64,000 bases of DNA from Symsagittifera roscoffensis. Lineage: Eukaryota > Xenacoelomorpha > Acoela > Convolutidae. The notes beneath the pieces are model-generated. The model saw only the letters and a list, made by a program, of their open reading frames with translations. It was not told the origin of the DNA and ran no database searches. The translations under genes were made by a program, and so were the position numbers. Positions 46,021 through 56,700 of the stretch are shown here, piece after piece. The stretch covers positions 33,950,540-34,014,539 of the forward strand of contig NC_087063.1 in assembly GCF_963678635.1 (NCBI RefSeq). Direction: 5' to 3'. Positions within the stretch are counted from its first letter, which is position 1. Each line of letters opens with the position of its first letter.

Positions 46021-46539
46021 TCTTACTTTATAGTCGACTTTACTTGGAGTTTGTTATGCAGGAACTCTGGTGAAAATTATGTATTTAACTTGAAAAAAAC
46101 TATTTGTGATGAAAAAAATACTATTTAATAATAAACAATTTAAAGGGGTGGAGATAAAAATGAGCTCCAAAATTTGCTTTCAAATTGTTTGCTCAGAACA
46201 ATAACAGCGGAATACGTTTTTTTTTCAATAGTTGAAAAATTTAAATTAGTGGACGATATGGTCAACAAGAATATAGGTCTCCTTCATTGACGCCTAAATT
46301 ACGCGATATGCCCGTGGCGTTTCACGATTAGTTTTGTTGCTTGGTAGCTAGCCACCAGCAATGTCTGGATATTTCCATGCTTTTGTGCTTCACAGGTTTC
46401 CTTCGTCTCCATTTATGTCTGATTCGCAAGACTTTTTATCTAGTTTATTTTGAAATTTGAACAACTTTAAAACACACCATTGAACTAGGATAACCTTTCA
46501 AACCTTTTTGGGAAGAATTGGAACTTATGACCCCTGTTT

Positions 46540-46870
46540 TTCGACGTTTTTGTTTTTCGACGATTTCGACAAACAGTTATGTTTCGACCGTTTCGACCAA
46601 AATTTGATATATTTCGACTTTATCGGCCAAACGACCAACTTTTGGTATGTTTAGATTGTTTCAACTAAAATTTGGGATGTTTCGACTTTCTCGACCCAGG
46701 AAAAAAGTTTTCGACGTTGCTCGACCCCGTTCAGATATGTTTCAATTTTTCGATCGAAATTTGGTATGTTTCGACCTTCTCGACTATTTTTTTTCAATAT
46801 ATTTTTCGACCTCGAATAGATATAATTCATATCTCGACCAAATATGGGCATTATTTGACTGTCTCAAATT
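46540..46870. repeat. TTCGAC-rich degenerate satellite, copy 2
   Basis: Second copy, at an offset of 2850 from 43690-44020, with no difference noticed. Confidence 0.75.
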
Positions 46871-47998
46871 TCTCGTCAGAAAAAAAGCCGACCCAAGTCA
46901 AAAATGTTTCAACCGGCGTGCAAAACTGGACTAAAACTGTTGATCTGAAAATTGATATTTGTAACAATTTTGGTAAAATTTGTTTTTCTTGCCGCACGAA
47001 CCCGTAGACCTCGAAAAATTAAACGGTTGCGTCTAAAACTTTTAGTTCTGCGACAAGCCAATCTCTTCAAACGATTGTTGCTGATTGTAATTTTCTAAAC
47101 AGATTTTTTTTGCTCAGTTTCCAAATTAATCTTAACAAGGGTAATTAAAACTTTCAAAAAAGTTTAATTTGTGCACAACCTATATTTCGTCTGTGCTTGA
47201 ACCATGTTTCAGTTTTCTCAACCTAAATAGGATATTTTTTGATCTTGTTCGGCATATCTTCCAACTTTCTCGAACGAATTCGGGTTCGACTTTGTGCTTG
47301 ACTCAAAATTGCTTCTCAACGGTGAATTTTCAATCGACCCGGGAATCCTAAAGAAAAAGATTTCTCACCTGAGATAAGCGCCAACAACAACTAACGCGAA
47401 ACATTTATTTATTTTACAGAAATAAAAAACAAAGGGGTCCGAGCAAAATTCACGTTTCTCAGTCTGAAGAATAATTTTAGTTTTAAGTTGAACTCGCCCC
47501 GGATTTTTTTTGATATTGTGTTTGAAAACTTGTTAGAAAGGGCATTGTAACACTAAATGGTACGTTGATTTCATGGTTTTAGCTCAGAATCGAACTTAAA
47601 ATATCTTGTTTAAATTGTCCATTAATGGTCATTTTAACCCCACTCGTGACAAATAGTTTCTATTTTAAATTTTTTTATCTAAAAAATGCAAATTTAAACA
47701 CAGAGACGAAGCTTAGCTTTGCAGTACTTGCTATCAAAGCAAACAAAAGCAGTTTTGGAACAAAAAAATGCCGAAACAATTGCATGTGAAATTATCATTG
47801 GAAAATAAGGAATCAGCGGTCACAAATCCTAAATTACCTTGTCAGAAAACCTTTAAGCCGAAAAAAAATCAACAAGATTTCAAACTTTTGAAAAGTTAAT
47901 AAGTCCAACTCACCCTCAAAATACACAAACACTGGAAAAACATTTTATTTGCTCGTCGAACTGAACAATACGAGACTTTTCTTGTTTGAAAAAAAAAC

Positions 47999-48070
47999 AA
48001 GTTCATTCAGATTCGAACTCGAGACCTTTCGCGTCCCTGGCGTATACGTTACCTCCAGGCTAAAGGGGCC
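47999..48070 (-). pseudogene. tRNA-Pro-like sequence 1
   Basis: Read on the minus strand from GGCCCCTTTAGCCTGGAGGT, it has a D-arm-like region with an A-box, an anticodon arm ACGCCAGGGACGCG, and the B-box AGTTCGAATCT. The T-stem and acceptor no longer pair, and base 33 of the anticodon loop is A instead of T. A hairpin-forming run of T (plus strand about 47979-47998) follows, like an RNA polymerase III terminator. Taken as a tRNA-derived SINE head or tRNA pseudogene. Confidence 0.65.
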
Positions 48071-49671
48071 GGAGACGCTTAGAAATTTGAGTTCTTCTTG
48101 AATCTAGATACTAATTAATTCAAATGATTTAGTTAAAGAAATTGTTAGCCCAAAAAAGTCTATATTCCGATATGATAACGCTTGCTAATCGCAAGCGTAT
48201 TTTTCTCGGTAGATTTTATTGAAAATGTAACTTTATTAATATCTTGTTTAATCATTTTGACAACATTGTTATTTCGGAGCTGTTTTAAACACATACTGAA
48301 AAAAACGACTCGTTGTTCAACTAAAACACGAAAATTTGCTATTAATGTATAAAAAAGTAGCTCATAGTATTGTACTAAAACATTACCAGTGTGAGCAAAA
48401 AGATTTCAATTTAAAAAAAGACAATTTCGAAAGAAAAAATTTTATTCTAAAAATGAGAACTGGCGAAACTTGCAAGGGAAAACTATAAAGAAAACTATCA
48501 AACTTTCTATTTTGCTTAATAACAAAGCATTACAATCAATTTTTGTATCAAAGAAATTATTCATGAACTCTCATTCAATCTAAAACATTTCGTTTTTAAA
48601 GAACAACAAAAAATCTAGGCCGCCCCGCAAAATTTTGAAAACAATAAGTGCTGCAAAACTAACCATCAAAAGTTTAGTTTCCGGGAACCCACTCCAATAT
48701 TCTATGGTGCAATTTTTAAAGTGTGCCTGTTAGCTATCATCTCTTCATATAATTTTTAGATCGAAAGTAGTGAAACTAAATGAGATATTTGCTTTGAACC
48801 TTTCACCTCCGCAGAGTAGCTCTGGACTCTTTCTGGAAAATTTTGACCTGCAGTAACGAAAATCAAACAAGTATAGCCGGCTGCTGCACAAGAATCAAAG
48901 CGTTTTTTGACCATAATATTACCTTAAGCTCCCGAACAAGAAAATCCCAGCCCATACGATACAAATTGGAAAATAAGGACTCAGCGGTCACAAATCCTAA
49001 ATTACCTTGTCAGAAAACCTTTAAGCCGAAAAAAAATCAACAAGATTTCAAACTTTTGAAAAGTTAACAAGTCCAACTCACGCTCAAAACACACAAACAC
49101 TAAAAAAACATTTTATTTGCTCTTCGAATTGAACAATACGAGGCCACTGAGCTGATTTAATTAAGGCCGACATCTATTGAGTCCAAAAAAGCAAAATAAA
49201 TAAAACCGAAAAATTTAAGAGTTATAATATGAGGCCAATAAATTGATATAAAATAAGCCGAAACCTATCAAATCGGTAAAAAGTCAAAAAATGTTTTCAT
49301 GAAAAACTTAAGTTATAATTGTATTAAGATTGTTAGCATTTTGTGCGATCCAGAGCAGAGCATTAAAAGTATGCTTCCATCGTAACGACTTGAAACTGGG
49401 TCACTAAGCCAACAAAACATGGGCCGAAACCATTTGGACAGATTAAAGTTTTTAAACTAAGAAAATATATAAACGAAACCAAGTTTGGTAAAACTACAGA
49501 GAATAGAGGTAAATCAATACACTTAAATTACGGAAAATTTTTTTAAACAGTTTGAAAAAAACAATTCTACTATATGGCAAATAAACTGAAAACACATAAG
49601 CAGGCAAAAATAAGCCGACAATTTTTTTAAACGGACTTTTCTTGTTTGAAAAAAAAAACAAGTTCATTCAG
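48011..49671. repeat. 1.66-kb tandem array, unit 1
   Basis: Starts at the ATTCGAACTCGAGACC of the tRNA-like segment. Contains CGCTTGCTAATCGCAAGCG (a perfect short hairpin), a TCTAGGCCGCCCCGC stretch, and the region ending CAAGTCCAACTCAC also found at the tail of the 2,850-bp unit. Relative to that tail, it has about 490 extra bases (49141-49633). The 74-codon ORF at 48843-49067 recurs in unit 2 but has no known domain. Confidence 0.85.
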
Positions 49672-49731
49672 ATTCGAACTCGAGACCTTTCGCGTCCCAG
49701 GCGTATACGTTACCTCCAGGCTAAAGGGGCC
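49660..49731 (-). pseudogene. tRNA-Pro-like sequence 2
   Basis: As at 47999-48070, but the anticodon loop is CTGGGAC, giving T33 and anticodon GGG (Pro). Anticodon stem four of five pairs, D-stem three of four, T-stem three of five, acceptor unpaired. T run downstream on the minus strand. Confidence 0.65.
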
Positions 49732-51338
49732 GGAGGCGCTTAGAATTTTGAGTTCTTCTTATATCTAGATACTAATTGATTCAAATGATTCTGTTAAAGA
49801 AATTGTTAGCCCAAAAAAAAATCATTATTCCGATTTGATAACGCTTGCTAATCGCAAGCGTATTTTTCTCGGTAGATTTTATTGAAAATGTAACTATATT
49901 AATAGCTTGTTTAATCACTTTGACGACATTGTTATTTCGGAGCTGTTTTAAACACATACTGAAAAAAACGACTCGTTGTTCAACTAAAACACGAAAAATT
50001 GCTATTAATGTATAAAAAAAAGTAGCTCATAGTATTGTACTAAAATATTACCAGTGTGAGCAAAAAGATTTCAATTAAAAACAGAGTGACAATTTCAAAA
50101 GAAAAAATTTTATTCTAAAAATGAGAACTGGCAAAACTTGCAAGGGAAAACTATAAAGAAAACTATCAAACTTTCTATTTTGCTTAATCACAAAGCATTA
50201 CAATCAATTTTTGTATCAAGGAAATTATTCACAAACTCTCATTCAATCTAAAACATTTCGTTTTTAAAGAGCAACACGAAATCTAGGCCGCCCCGCAAAA
50301 CTTTGAAAACAATAAGTGCTGCGAAACTAACCATCAAAAGTTTAGTTTTCGGGAACCCACTCCAATATTCTATGGTGCAATTTTCAAAGTGTGCCTGTTA
50401 GCTACCATGTCCTCATTTTTTTTAGATCGAAAGTAGTGAAACTGAATGAGATATTTGCTTTGAACCTTTCACCTCCGCAGAGTAGCTCTGGACTCTTTCT
50501 GGAAAATTTTGACCTGCAGTAACGAAAATCAAACAAGTATAGCCGGCTGCTGCTCAAGAATCAAAGCGTTTTTTGACCATAATATTACCTTAAGCTCCCG
50601 AACAAGAAAATCCCAGCCCATACGATACAAATTGAAAAATAAGGACTCAGCGGTCACAAATCCTAAATTACCTTGTCAGAAAACCTTCAAGCCGAAAAAA
50701 AAATCAACAAGATTTCAAACTTTTGAAAAGTTAACAAGTCCAACTCACCCTCAAAACACACAAACACTTAAAAAACATTTTATTTGCTCTTCGAATTGAA
50801 CAATACGAGGCCACTGAGCTGATTTAATTAAGGCCGACATCTATTGAATCCAAAAAAGCAAAATAAATAAAACCGAAAAATTTAAGAGTTATAATATGAG
50901 GCCAATAAATTGATATAAAATAAGCCGAAACCTATCAAATCGGTAAAAAGTCAAAAAATGTTTTCATGAAAAACTTAAGTTATAATTGTTTTAAGATTGT
51001 TAGCATTTTGTGCGATCCAGAGCAGAATTTTAAAAGTATGCTTCCATCGTAACGACTTGAAACTGGGTCACTAAGCCAACAAAACATGGGCCGAAACCAT
51101 TTGGACAGATTAAAGTTTTTAAACTAAGAAAATATATAAACGAAACCAAGTTTGGTAAAACTACAGAGAATAGAGGTAAATCAATACACTTAAATTACGG
51201 AAAAAATTTTTAAACAGTTTGAAAAAAACAATTCTACTATATGGCAAATAAACTGAAAACACATAAGCAGGCAAAAATAAGCCGACAATTTTTTTAAACG
51301 GACTTTTCTTGTTTGAAAAAAAAAACAAGTTTATTCAG
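49672..51338. repeat. 1.66-kb tandem array, unit 2
   Basis: About 95 percent or more similar to unit 1 by eye, and closer still to unit 3. It contains an uninterrupted copy of the region where the mariner sits in unit 3 (ACCATAATATTACCTTAAGC near 50575), which serves as the empty site. Confidence 0.85.
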
Positions 51339-51398
51339 ATTCGAACTCGAGACCTTTCGCGTCCCAGGCGTATACGTTACCTCCAGGCTAAAGGGGCC
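51327..51398 (-). pseudogene. tRNA-Pro-like sequence 3
   Basis: Same as copy 2 with CTGGGAC anticodon loop (GGG). The conserved B-box GTTCGAATC is retained. Confidence 0.65.
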
Positions 51399-52279
51399 GG
51401 AGGCGCTTAGAATTTTGAGTTCTTCTTATATCTAGATACTAATTGATTCAAATGATTCTGTTAAAGAAATTGTTAGCCCAAAAAAAAATCATTATTCCGA
51501 TTTGATAACGCTTGCTAATCGCAAGCGTATTTTTCTCGGTAGATTTTATTGAAAATGTAACTATATTAATAGCTTGTTTAATCACTTTGACGACATTGTT
51601 ATTTCGGAGCTGTTTTAAACACATACTGAAAAAAACGACTCGTTGTTCAACTAAAACACGAAAAATTGCTATTAATGTATAAAAAAAAGTAGCTCATAGT
51701 ATTGTACTAAAATATTACCAGTGTGAGCAAAAAGGTTTCAATTAAAAACAGAGTGACAATTTCGAAAGAAAAAATTTTATTCTAAAAATGAGAACTGGCA
51801 AAACTTGCAAGGGAAAACTATAAAGAAAACTATCAAACTTTCTATTTTGCTTAATCACAAAGCGTAATGCTTTGTGATTAAGCAAAATAGAAAGTTTGAT
51901 AGTTTTTGTATCAAGGAAATTATTCACAAACTCTCATTCAATCTAAAACATTTCGTTTTTAAAGAGCAACACAAAATCTAGGCCGCCCCGCAAAACTTTG
52001 AAAACAATAAGTGCTGCGAAACTAACCATCAAAAGTTAAGTTTTCGGGAACCCACTCCAATATTCTATGGTGCAATTTTCAAAGTGTGCCTGTTAGCTAC
52101 CATGTCCTCATTTTTTTTAGATCGAAAGTAGTGAAACTGAATGAGATATTTGCTTTGAACCTTTCACCTCCGCGGAGTAGCTCTGGACTCTTTCTGGAAA
52201 ATTTTGACCTGCAATAACGAAAATCAAACAAGTATAGCCGGTTGCTGCACAAGAATCAAAGCGTTTTTTGACCATAATA
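51339..52279. repeat. 1.66-kb tandem array, unit 3 (interrupted)
   Basis: Matches unit 2 up to TTGACCATAATA, where the mariner begins. The remainder (TTACCTTAAGCTCCCAAACA to CCCATACGATACAAA) is at 53738-53784, after which homology ends. It carries a private 38-bp fold-back insertion at 51864-51906. Confidence 0.85.
51826..51906. repeat. Perfect 38-bp inverted repeat with 5-bp loop
   Basis: Arms 51826-51863 and 51869-51906 are exact reverse complements around GTAAT. Sister units read AAAGCATTACAATCAATTTT here, so only the left arm is ancestral. The right arm is a new inverted copy that replaced about 12 bases. Confidence 0.95.
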
Positions 52280-53735
52280 CAGGGTGTTTCAAATAAACTG
52301 AAATGTTATAAAAGCTTCTCATTTCATAACTGTTGATCAGTTCGACTTCAAATTCGGTGATATTATGTAGAACAGGCGGAGATTTGATAAAACTCAAAAA
52401 CTGCGTTGATGAATTGAACTCGATAGTGAATACCCGCGATTTTCCAATTATTTCACGCTTCCACGCAACTAAAAATTTTTTAAACTATTTGTTCATACGT
52501 AAATGAAAACAACGAAATGGTTTTCACAGTAAACGAAGAAAAACGGATCATTTGTTTGTTTGCAATTTATGAATCCCCAACTGAAGTTCGGAGAAGATAT
52601 ATCAATGAATATTACATTGCCCCACGCGTTGCATCAACACTTCAACTTACGAAGTTTATCAGAGTGTGGAAACGGTTCCAAGAAAGAGGCGGGCTATCGA
52701 AATTTCAAGGGCAGCATCGAAAAGGAACGGGGTTACCAGGAACCGATGAAGCGAATGCCAGTATTATAAGACACTTTGATTTTCATCCTAAAGATTCAAT
52801 AACTAAAGCAGCAGCTGATTTGGGGTTGAGCCGCACCACAACTTGGAGAGTCGCGAGAGCTGCCAAAATGAAGCCCTACAAAGTGCTCAAAACACACCAA
52901 ATTAAAAAGACGAACTTCGGCTTGAGACTTACTTTTGGTGTCTGGTGCTTGAGCAAGATTGAAACAGCGGCAGATTTCACATCACGGGTGATTTTCTCAG
53001 ACGAAAAGTGGTGGGTGCTCGACAGCTCTCCAAATTCTCAAAACGATAGGAGATGGAGTTTAGTTAACCCCAGAGAATACGCGGAGTGCAATTACCAGGG
53101 CAAAAAGAATGTGATGTGCTGGATGGGTTTCCTTCAAGGAGCTGTTCTTGGCCCGTTTTGGTTCGTAGACGAACAGCAACGACCAATAACACTGAACCAG
53201 TTTTCGTATCTGAACATGCTGGAACACGACCTCTGGTCAGTCCTTCGAAAACGACGAAACTTGAGGCGCATATGGTTTATGCAAGACGGAGCCACATGTC
53301 ACTGCACGGGACGCGTACTCAGTTGGCTTGGGACAAAGTTCAACGACAGAATTATAAGTAGACGAACCCCTATACCCTGGCCACCTCAGAGTCCGGACCT
53401 GAATCCCCTGGCTTTTTGGCTGTGGGGTCATCTGGGGAAAATTGTTCATGGTGCGAATCCACGAAGTATTGACGAACTCATGCAAACTGTAGAAGATGCC
53501 CGAAATACAATAACGCCCGATAATATCGAAGAGTCATTGAGAAATTTGAAGAAAAGATTACAAAGCTGTGTTGCTCAAAATGGCGGACACTTTCAGCATC
53601 TTTTATAAAACAATTTTATCAGATATTCAAATCTCCGCCACTTATCTATCTTGTGCAGAAAAAATTGTGTATTTATCTCTTCTCAAAAAAAAGTTATAGC
53701 GTTTTATAAAATTACAGTTTATTTGAAACACCATG
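52280..53735 (+). mobile_element. Full-length mariner-type DNA transposon
   Basis: 1,456 bp, flanked by TA on each side (52278-52279 and 53736-53737). Terminal inverted repeats of 34 bp (52280-52313 and 53702-53735) match at 31 positions and share GGTGTTTCAAATAAACTG. Sister repeat units without the insertion read ACCATAATATTACC, proving a single TA was duplicated. The only gene is the transposase. TA target, short repeats and one ~360-codon ORF are the known layout of the Tc1/mariner superfamily. Confidence 0.95.
52517..53608 (+). CDS. Mariner-type transposase, third catalytic residue replaced
   Basis: 363 codons, unbroken. Residues about 5-55 and 85-125 form two helix-turn-helix regions for binding the terminal repeats (SITKAAADLGLSRTTTWRVA in the second). 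The catalytic core shows VIFSDEKWW (first Asp) and FMQDGATCH (second Asp). The block SPDLNPLAFWLWG has Ala where the family has Asp or Glu. Spacing between the second Asp and that position is 41 residues, so the parent would be DD41D, the spacing reported for the rosa lineage. Asp to Ala needs one base change (GAT/GAC to GCT/GCC). The product should still bind ends but not cut DNA. The ORF lacks any stop, so the insertion or mutation is recent. Confidence 0.93.
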   Translation: MVFTVNEEKRIICLFAIYESPTEVRRRYINEYYIAPRVASTLQLTKFIRVWKRFQERGGLSKFQGQHRKGTGLPGTDEANASIIRHFDFHPKDSITKAAADLGLSRTTTWRVARAAKMKPYKVLKTHQIKKTNFGLRLTFGVWCLSKIETAADFTSRVIFSDEKWWVLDSSPNSQNDRRWSLVNPREYAECNYQGKKNVMCWMGFLQGAVLGPFWFVDEQQRPITLNQFSYLNMLEHDLWSVLRKRRNLRRIWFMQDGATCHCTGRVLSWLGTKFNDRIISRRTPIPWPPQSPDLNPLAFWLWGHLGKIVHGANPRSIDELMQTVEDARNTITPDNIEESLRNLKKRLQSCVAQNGGHFQHLL

Positions 53736-53784
53736 TATTACCTTAAGCTCCCAAACAAGAAACTCCCAGCCCATACGATACAAA

Positions 53785-56700
53785 AAAACACAACAATCTG
53801 AAATTGTCCACGACATAAAAATCAATAAACTCACCGTATCTTATTGGCTATTGAAGGTTTTGAAGCAAAAAAACTCCTAAAACGATCCGGTATTTTAAAA
53901 GGAAGTTCAACTGTGGCAATGGTGAGCAGGGATATTGTTTTAATCTAGCTGCGATGAACTGACCTTTTACCCGATTGAGCTGATTCTGAACTGAAACGTG
54001 TAATTAAATAAAAGTTTTTTGGGCTTTCATTTTAATTGCAGCGCCAATGTGTTGTTGTCTTTGTATCGCACTTTTTCTACAAACAGGCCGTCAAAAATAT
54101 GAAGTGCGTGGTTCTTTGTAGGGTTCTCCATGAGAAATAAATCAGTTTGACTATTCAAAGAGTTGAAAAGTGCAATATTAAATTAGATTATATTTATTTT
54201 TAATTGAGCTGTTCTAATTCAATAACATATTAACACTAAATTGGCAGTATGTTAATCCACAAAATAGGTTAATTTCGAATTTGGTTGTCTTAGATTTGTG
54301 TAGTTTTTTGATAAAGCAGTTTTGATGAGCTATCTTATATTTTTTTACACTTCAAAAAGGGATTGTTCGTATTTCATGGTCTATCATGGTTCATAATTCA
54401 TGGGAGTTTTTAAATGGCACGTATATTTATGCTATGGGCAGTTTTAGTATATGGGTTTTTTTGGTATGGTATCTTTGGTCATGGGATTTTATAGTTTGGT
54501 ATCTGTTATCCTGACACCTAAAACTATACAAACAGACAAACGTGTAGGCAATTAGAGAATTAGGCATAACCGACATCATTTGTCTAAAATGAATAAAAAA
54601 CGAAACAAAATCAGTAAAAAAATTTTCCAAATTATTTCATGAGAAAACGTTTGTGCCTAAAAAGCATTTGATTGATTTAAGTTTTTGCCAAGAAAGCGCT
54701 GATTAGTTTCAATAAAATCAAGTTTTTTTCGCCTAAAATTTTCAAATATTTGATATCAAGACTGATGAAGGTAAAACATGTTAATTAATTCGATCCATTC
54801 CGATGATTAATTGTGTTACTTGTTTTTGCGCGGAGAACAAAAAAACCCAAATCCAAAGTTCCTCCCCATTGACAAACCCACAGATTATACAATACGTTCA
54901 AAATATATCAAATCATGTGTTCAGGGGACAAATCGGAGCGTATGAAAATGAAAAGTGCAATCAGTTTGTAGCGTTTATCAATTTTAAGTCTAAATGGCAA
55001 AAAAAAATTTCATAATGAGAAAAACAGAGAATAATGAGAAAACTTTTTTTTTAACTTAACTTTTAAGTTCGAGTCTTGATTGAAAGACTGTTAATATGAT
55101 TAACTCATTTGATCTCCTAAACTTTTCAGTGAGATAGTCAAAAAAATTGGGAAATTCACGATGCTCTTTAGTTTTGATCCATTTTTTCGGACTGGACAGA
55201 CAATTAGAAGCAAAATACTTATGCATTATCTCACAAAATAATTAAATTTAAGGGCATCCCTTAAGCTGTATGAGTTGCCTTTGTAGACGTAATATGTTTT
55301 AAATGTCCTGTCCTGCAGTGATAGATTTATAACTTATAATTTGTAGTCAGTGATGTTCATTTAGAAGCTAAAGCATATACTTTAACTTCGAGTTATATTT
55401 TAGTTTGCGGAAAAAACGTTTGGAGAAAAATCTGGTTTTGTTTTTTAAGGACCCTTTATTCGCCATGAAAGAATCAGTTTCATTTTATAAGCGAACGGTT
55501 TTTGTGCCCTAGTTATTTTTAGCATTAGCCTTCAGGCAGGCGTTTTTCTGCAATTATTAGCCAGAGCCCTAGCCAGAACGTTTTTGACAGATTATTTTGG
55601 CTGGTAAAATTTGGTTTCATCCCATGGTTCGACCACGAGAGTATGAGGGGACTCTGATAATGATAATTTATATGATTGACAATTTTGTGACGCAGAGACC
55701 AAGCAAAGGCGAAACACAAGTAGTTAAACCGGAAAAAGAAGCTCTAGAAAAGCAAAACTTAATTATGCTCGAAATTTGCAAAATATCTGTATATTCTGAA
55801 AAAATATATATGTCTCAAAAAGAAAACATAGACAACAGTGAATTGGTAAAAGAACGCAACAAAAGAGAAAAAATAGTTATAAGCAATCTAACTTTGAATT
55901 TCAACGAACCAATTTGTATGCCGCCCCTACATTCTTTAATAAGAGTGAACATATGCGAAAAGGCTGGATCAATGATTTTTTCCTGTGGCAATTCCAAAAT
56001 TTCAAATCCACTTTTGAAACCAGCAGTCGCTGTCGTTTTTTGTGATCTTTACACTTTGACTGTTCGATAGCGAAGTTTGCCTGAAGAAGTGAATTTAAAA
56101 AGAAGTGAATATAAAAAAAATCTGAAGTCAAATCGCCAAAAATCAATCTTGGTGTGATTAAATATAGAATTTTTTCGTAGAAAAGAAACAAGAAAAAAAT
56201 CACTCAAGAATTATATAACAACTTCAAAAAAATCAAAAATCGAACTTGACAGTAGACGAATTTAAAAATTTTCCAAAAAAGAACCGAAGATAAATCAAAA
56301 AAGTTAGAAAAGAGAAATGTACGCAACGAAAACGAAAAAATCTGACGTGTTTTTTGAAAAATAAACCTGATAAATTTATAAGGAAAAATATGCACTCAAG
56401 ACTCGTTGGTTTTTACGACGAGTTTACGACTGTTGCTTTTTTAAAACAGGGATACGGAGGCAAAACAGAGCTTCGTACCACTCCGGAGCAACACGAATAG
56501 TAAAAATGAAAATCAACAAGGACCAAAAGTTTCGTATGTTTCCTTAAATGATAACTAGAGGCCGAGCTAACACTGATAGTAGGTGTTTTGATAACTTTGT
56601 TATACTGATGTGTGATAAAATGGGTAATTTCAGAAATTGTTCTTTACCCAAAACTTTGCTGTTTCTCTACTAAAATAAAAGAGAGAAAACTTATGAGAAA

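Larger units (their letters stand above)
45171..48016. repeat. Tandem duplication of 2,850 bp, copy 2
   Basis: Twin of 42321-45166. The junction at 45167-45170 is four bases (GTGA) between ATTCGA, the end of copy 1, and TTGAGTGTGC, the start of copy 2. On the right the sequence runs on into the tRNA-like part of the 1.66-kb array. The duplicated unit therefore runs from an LTR edge to a tRNA-like edge. Confidence 0.95.

Noticed and set aside
47999-48070. Functional tRNA-Pro gene
   Set aside because: Acceptor arm does not pair, T-stem has mismatches, and base 33 is not T in this copy; called tRNA-like instead.
48011-53784. CRISPR array
   Set aside because: Units are 1.66 kb long with no short repeat-spacer pattern; the window is eukaryotic.
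55597-56070. 157-codon plus-strand ORF as a gene
   Set aside because: No motif, AT-driven composition, and overlap with an interspersed repeat; left as uncertain intergenic DNA.
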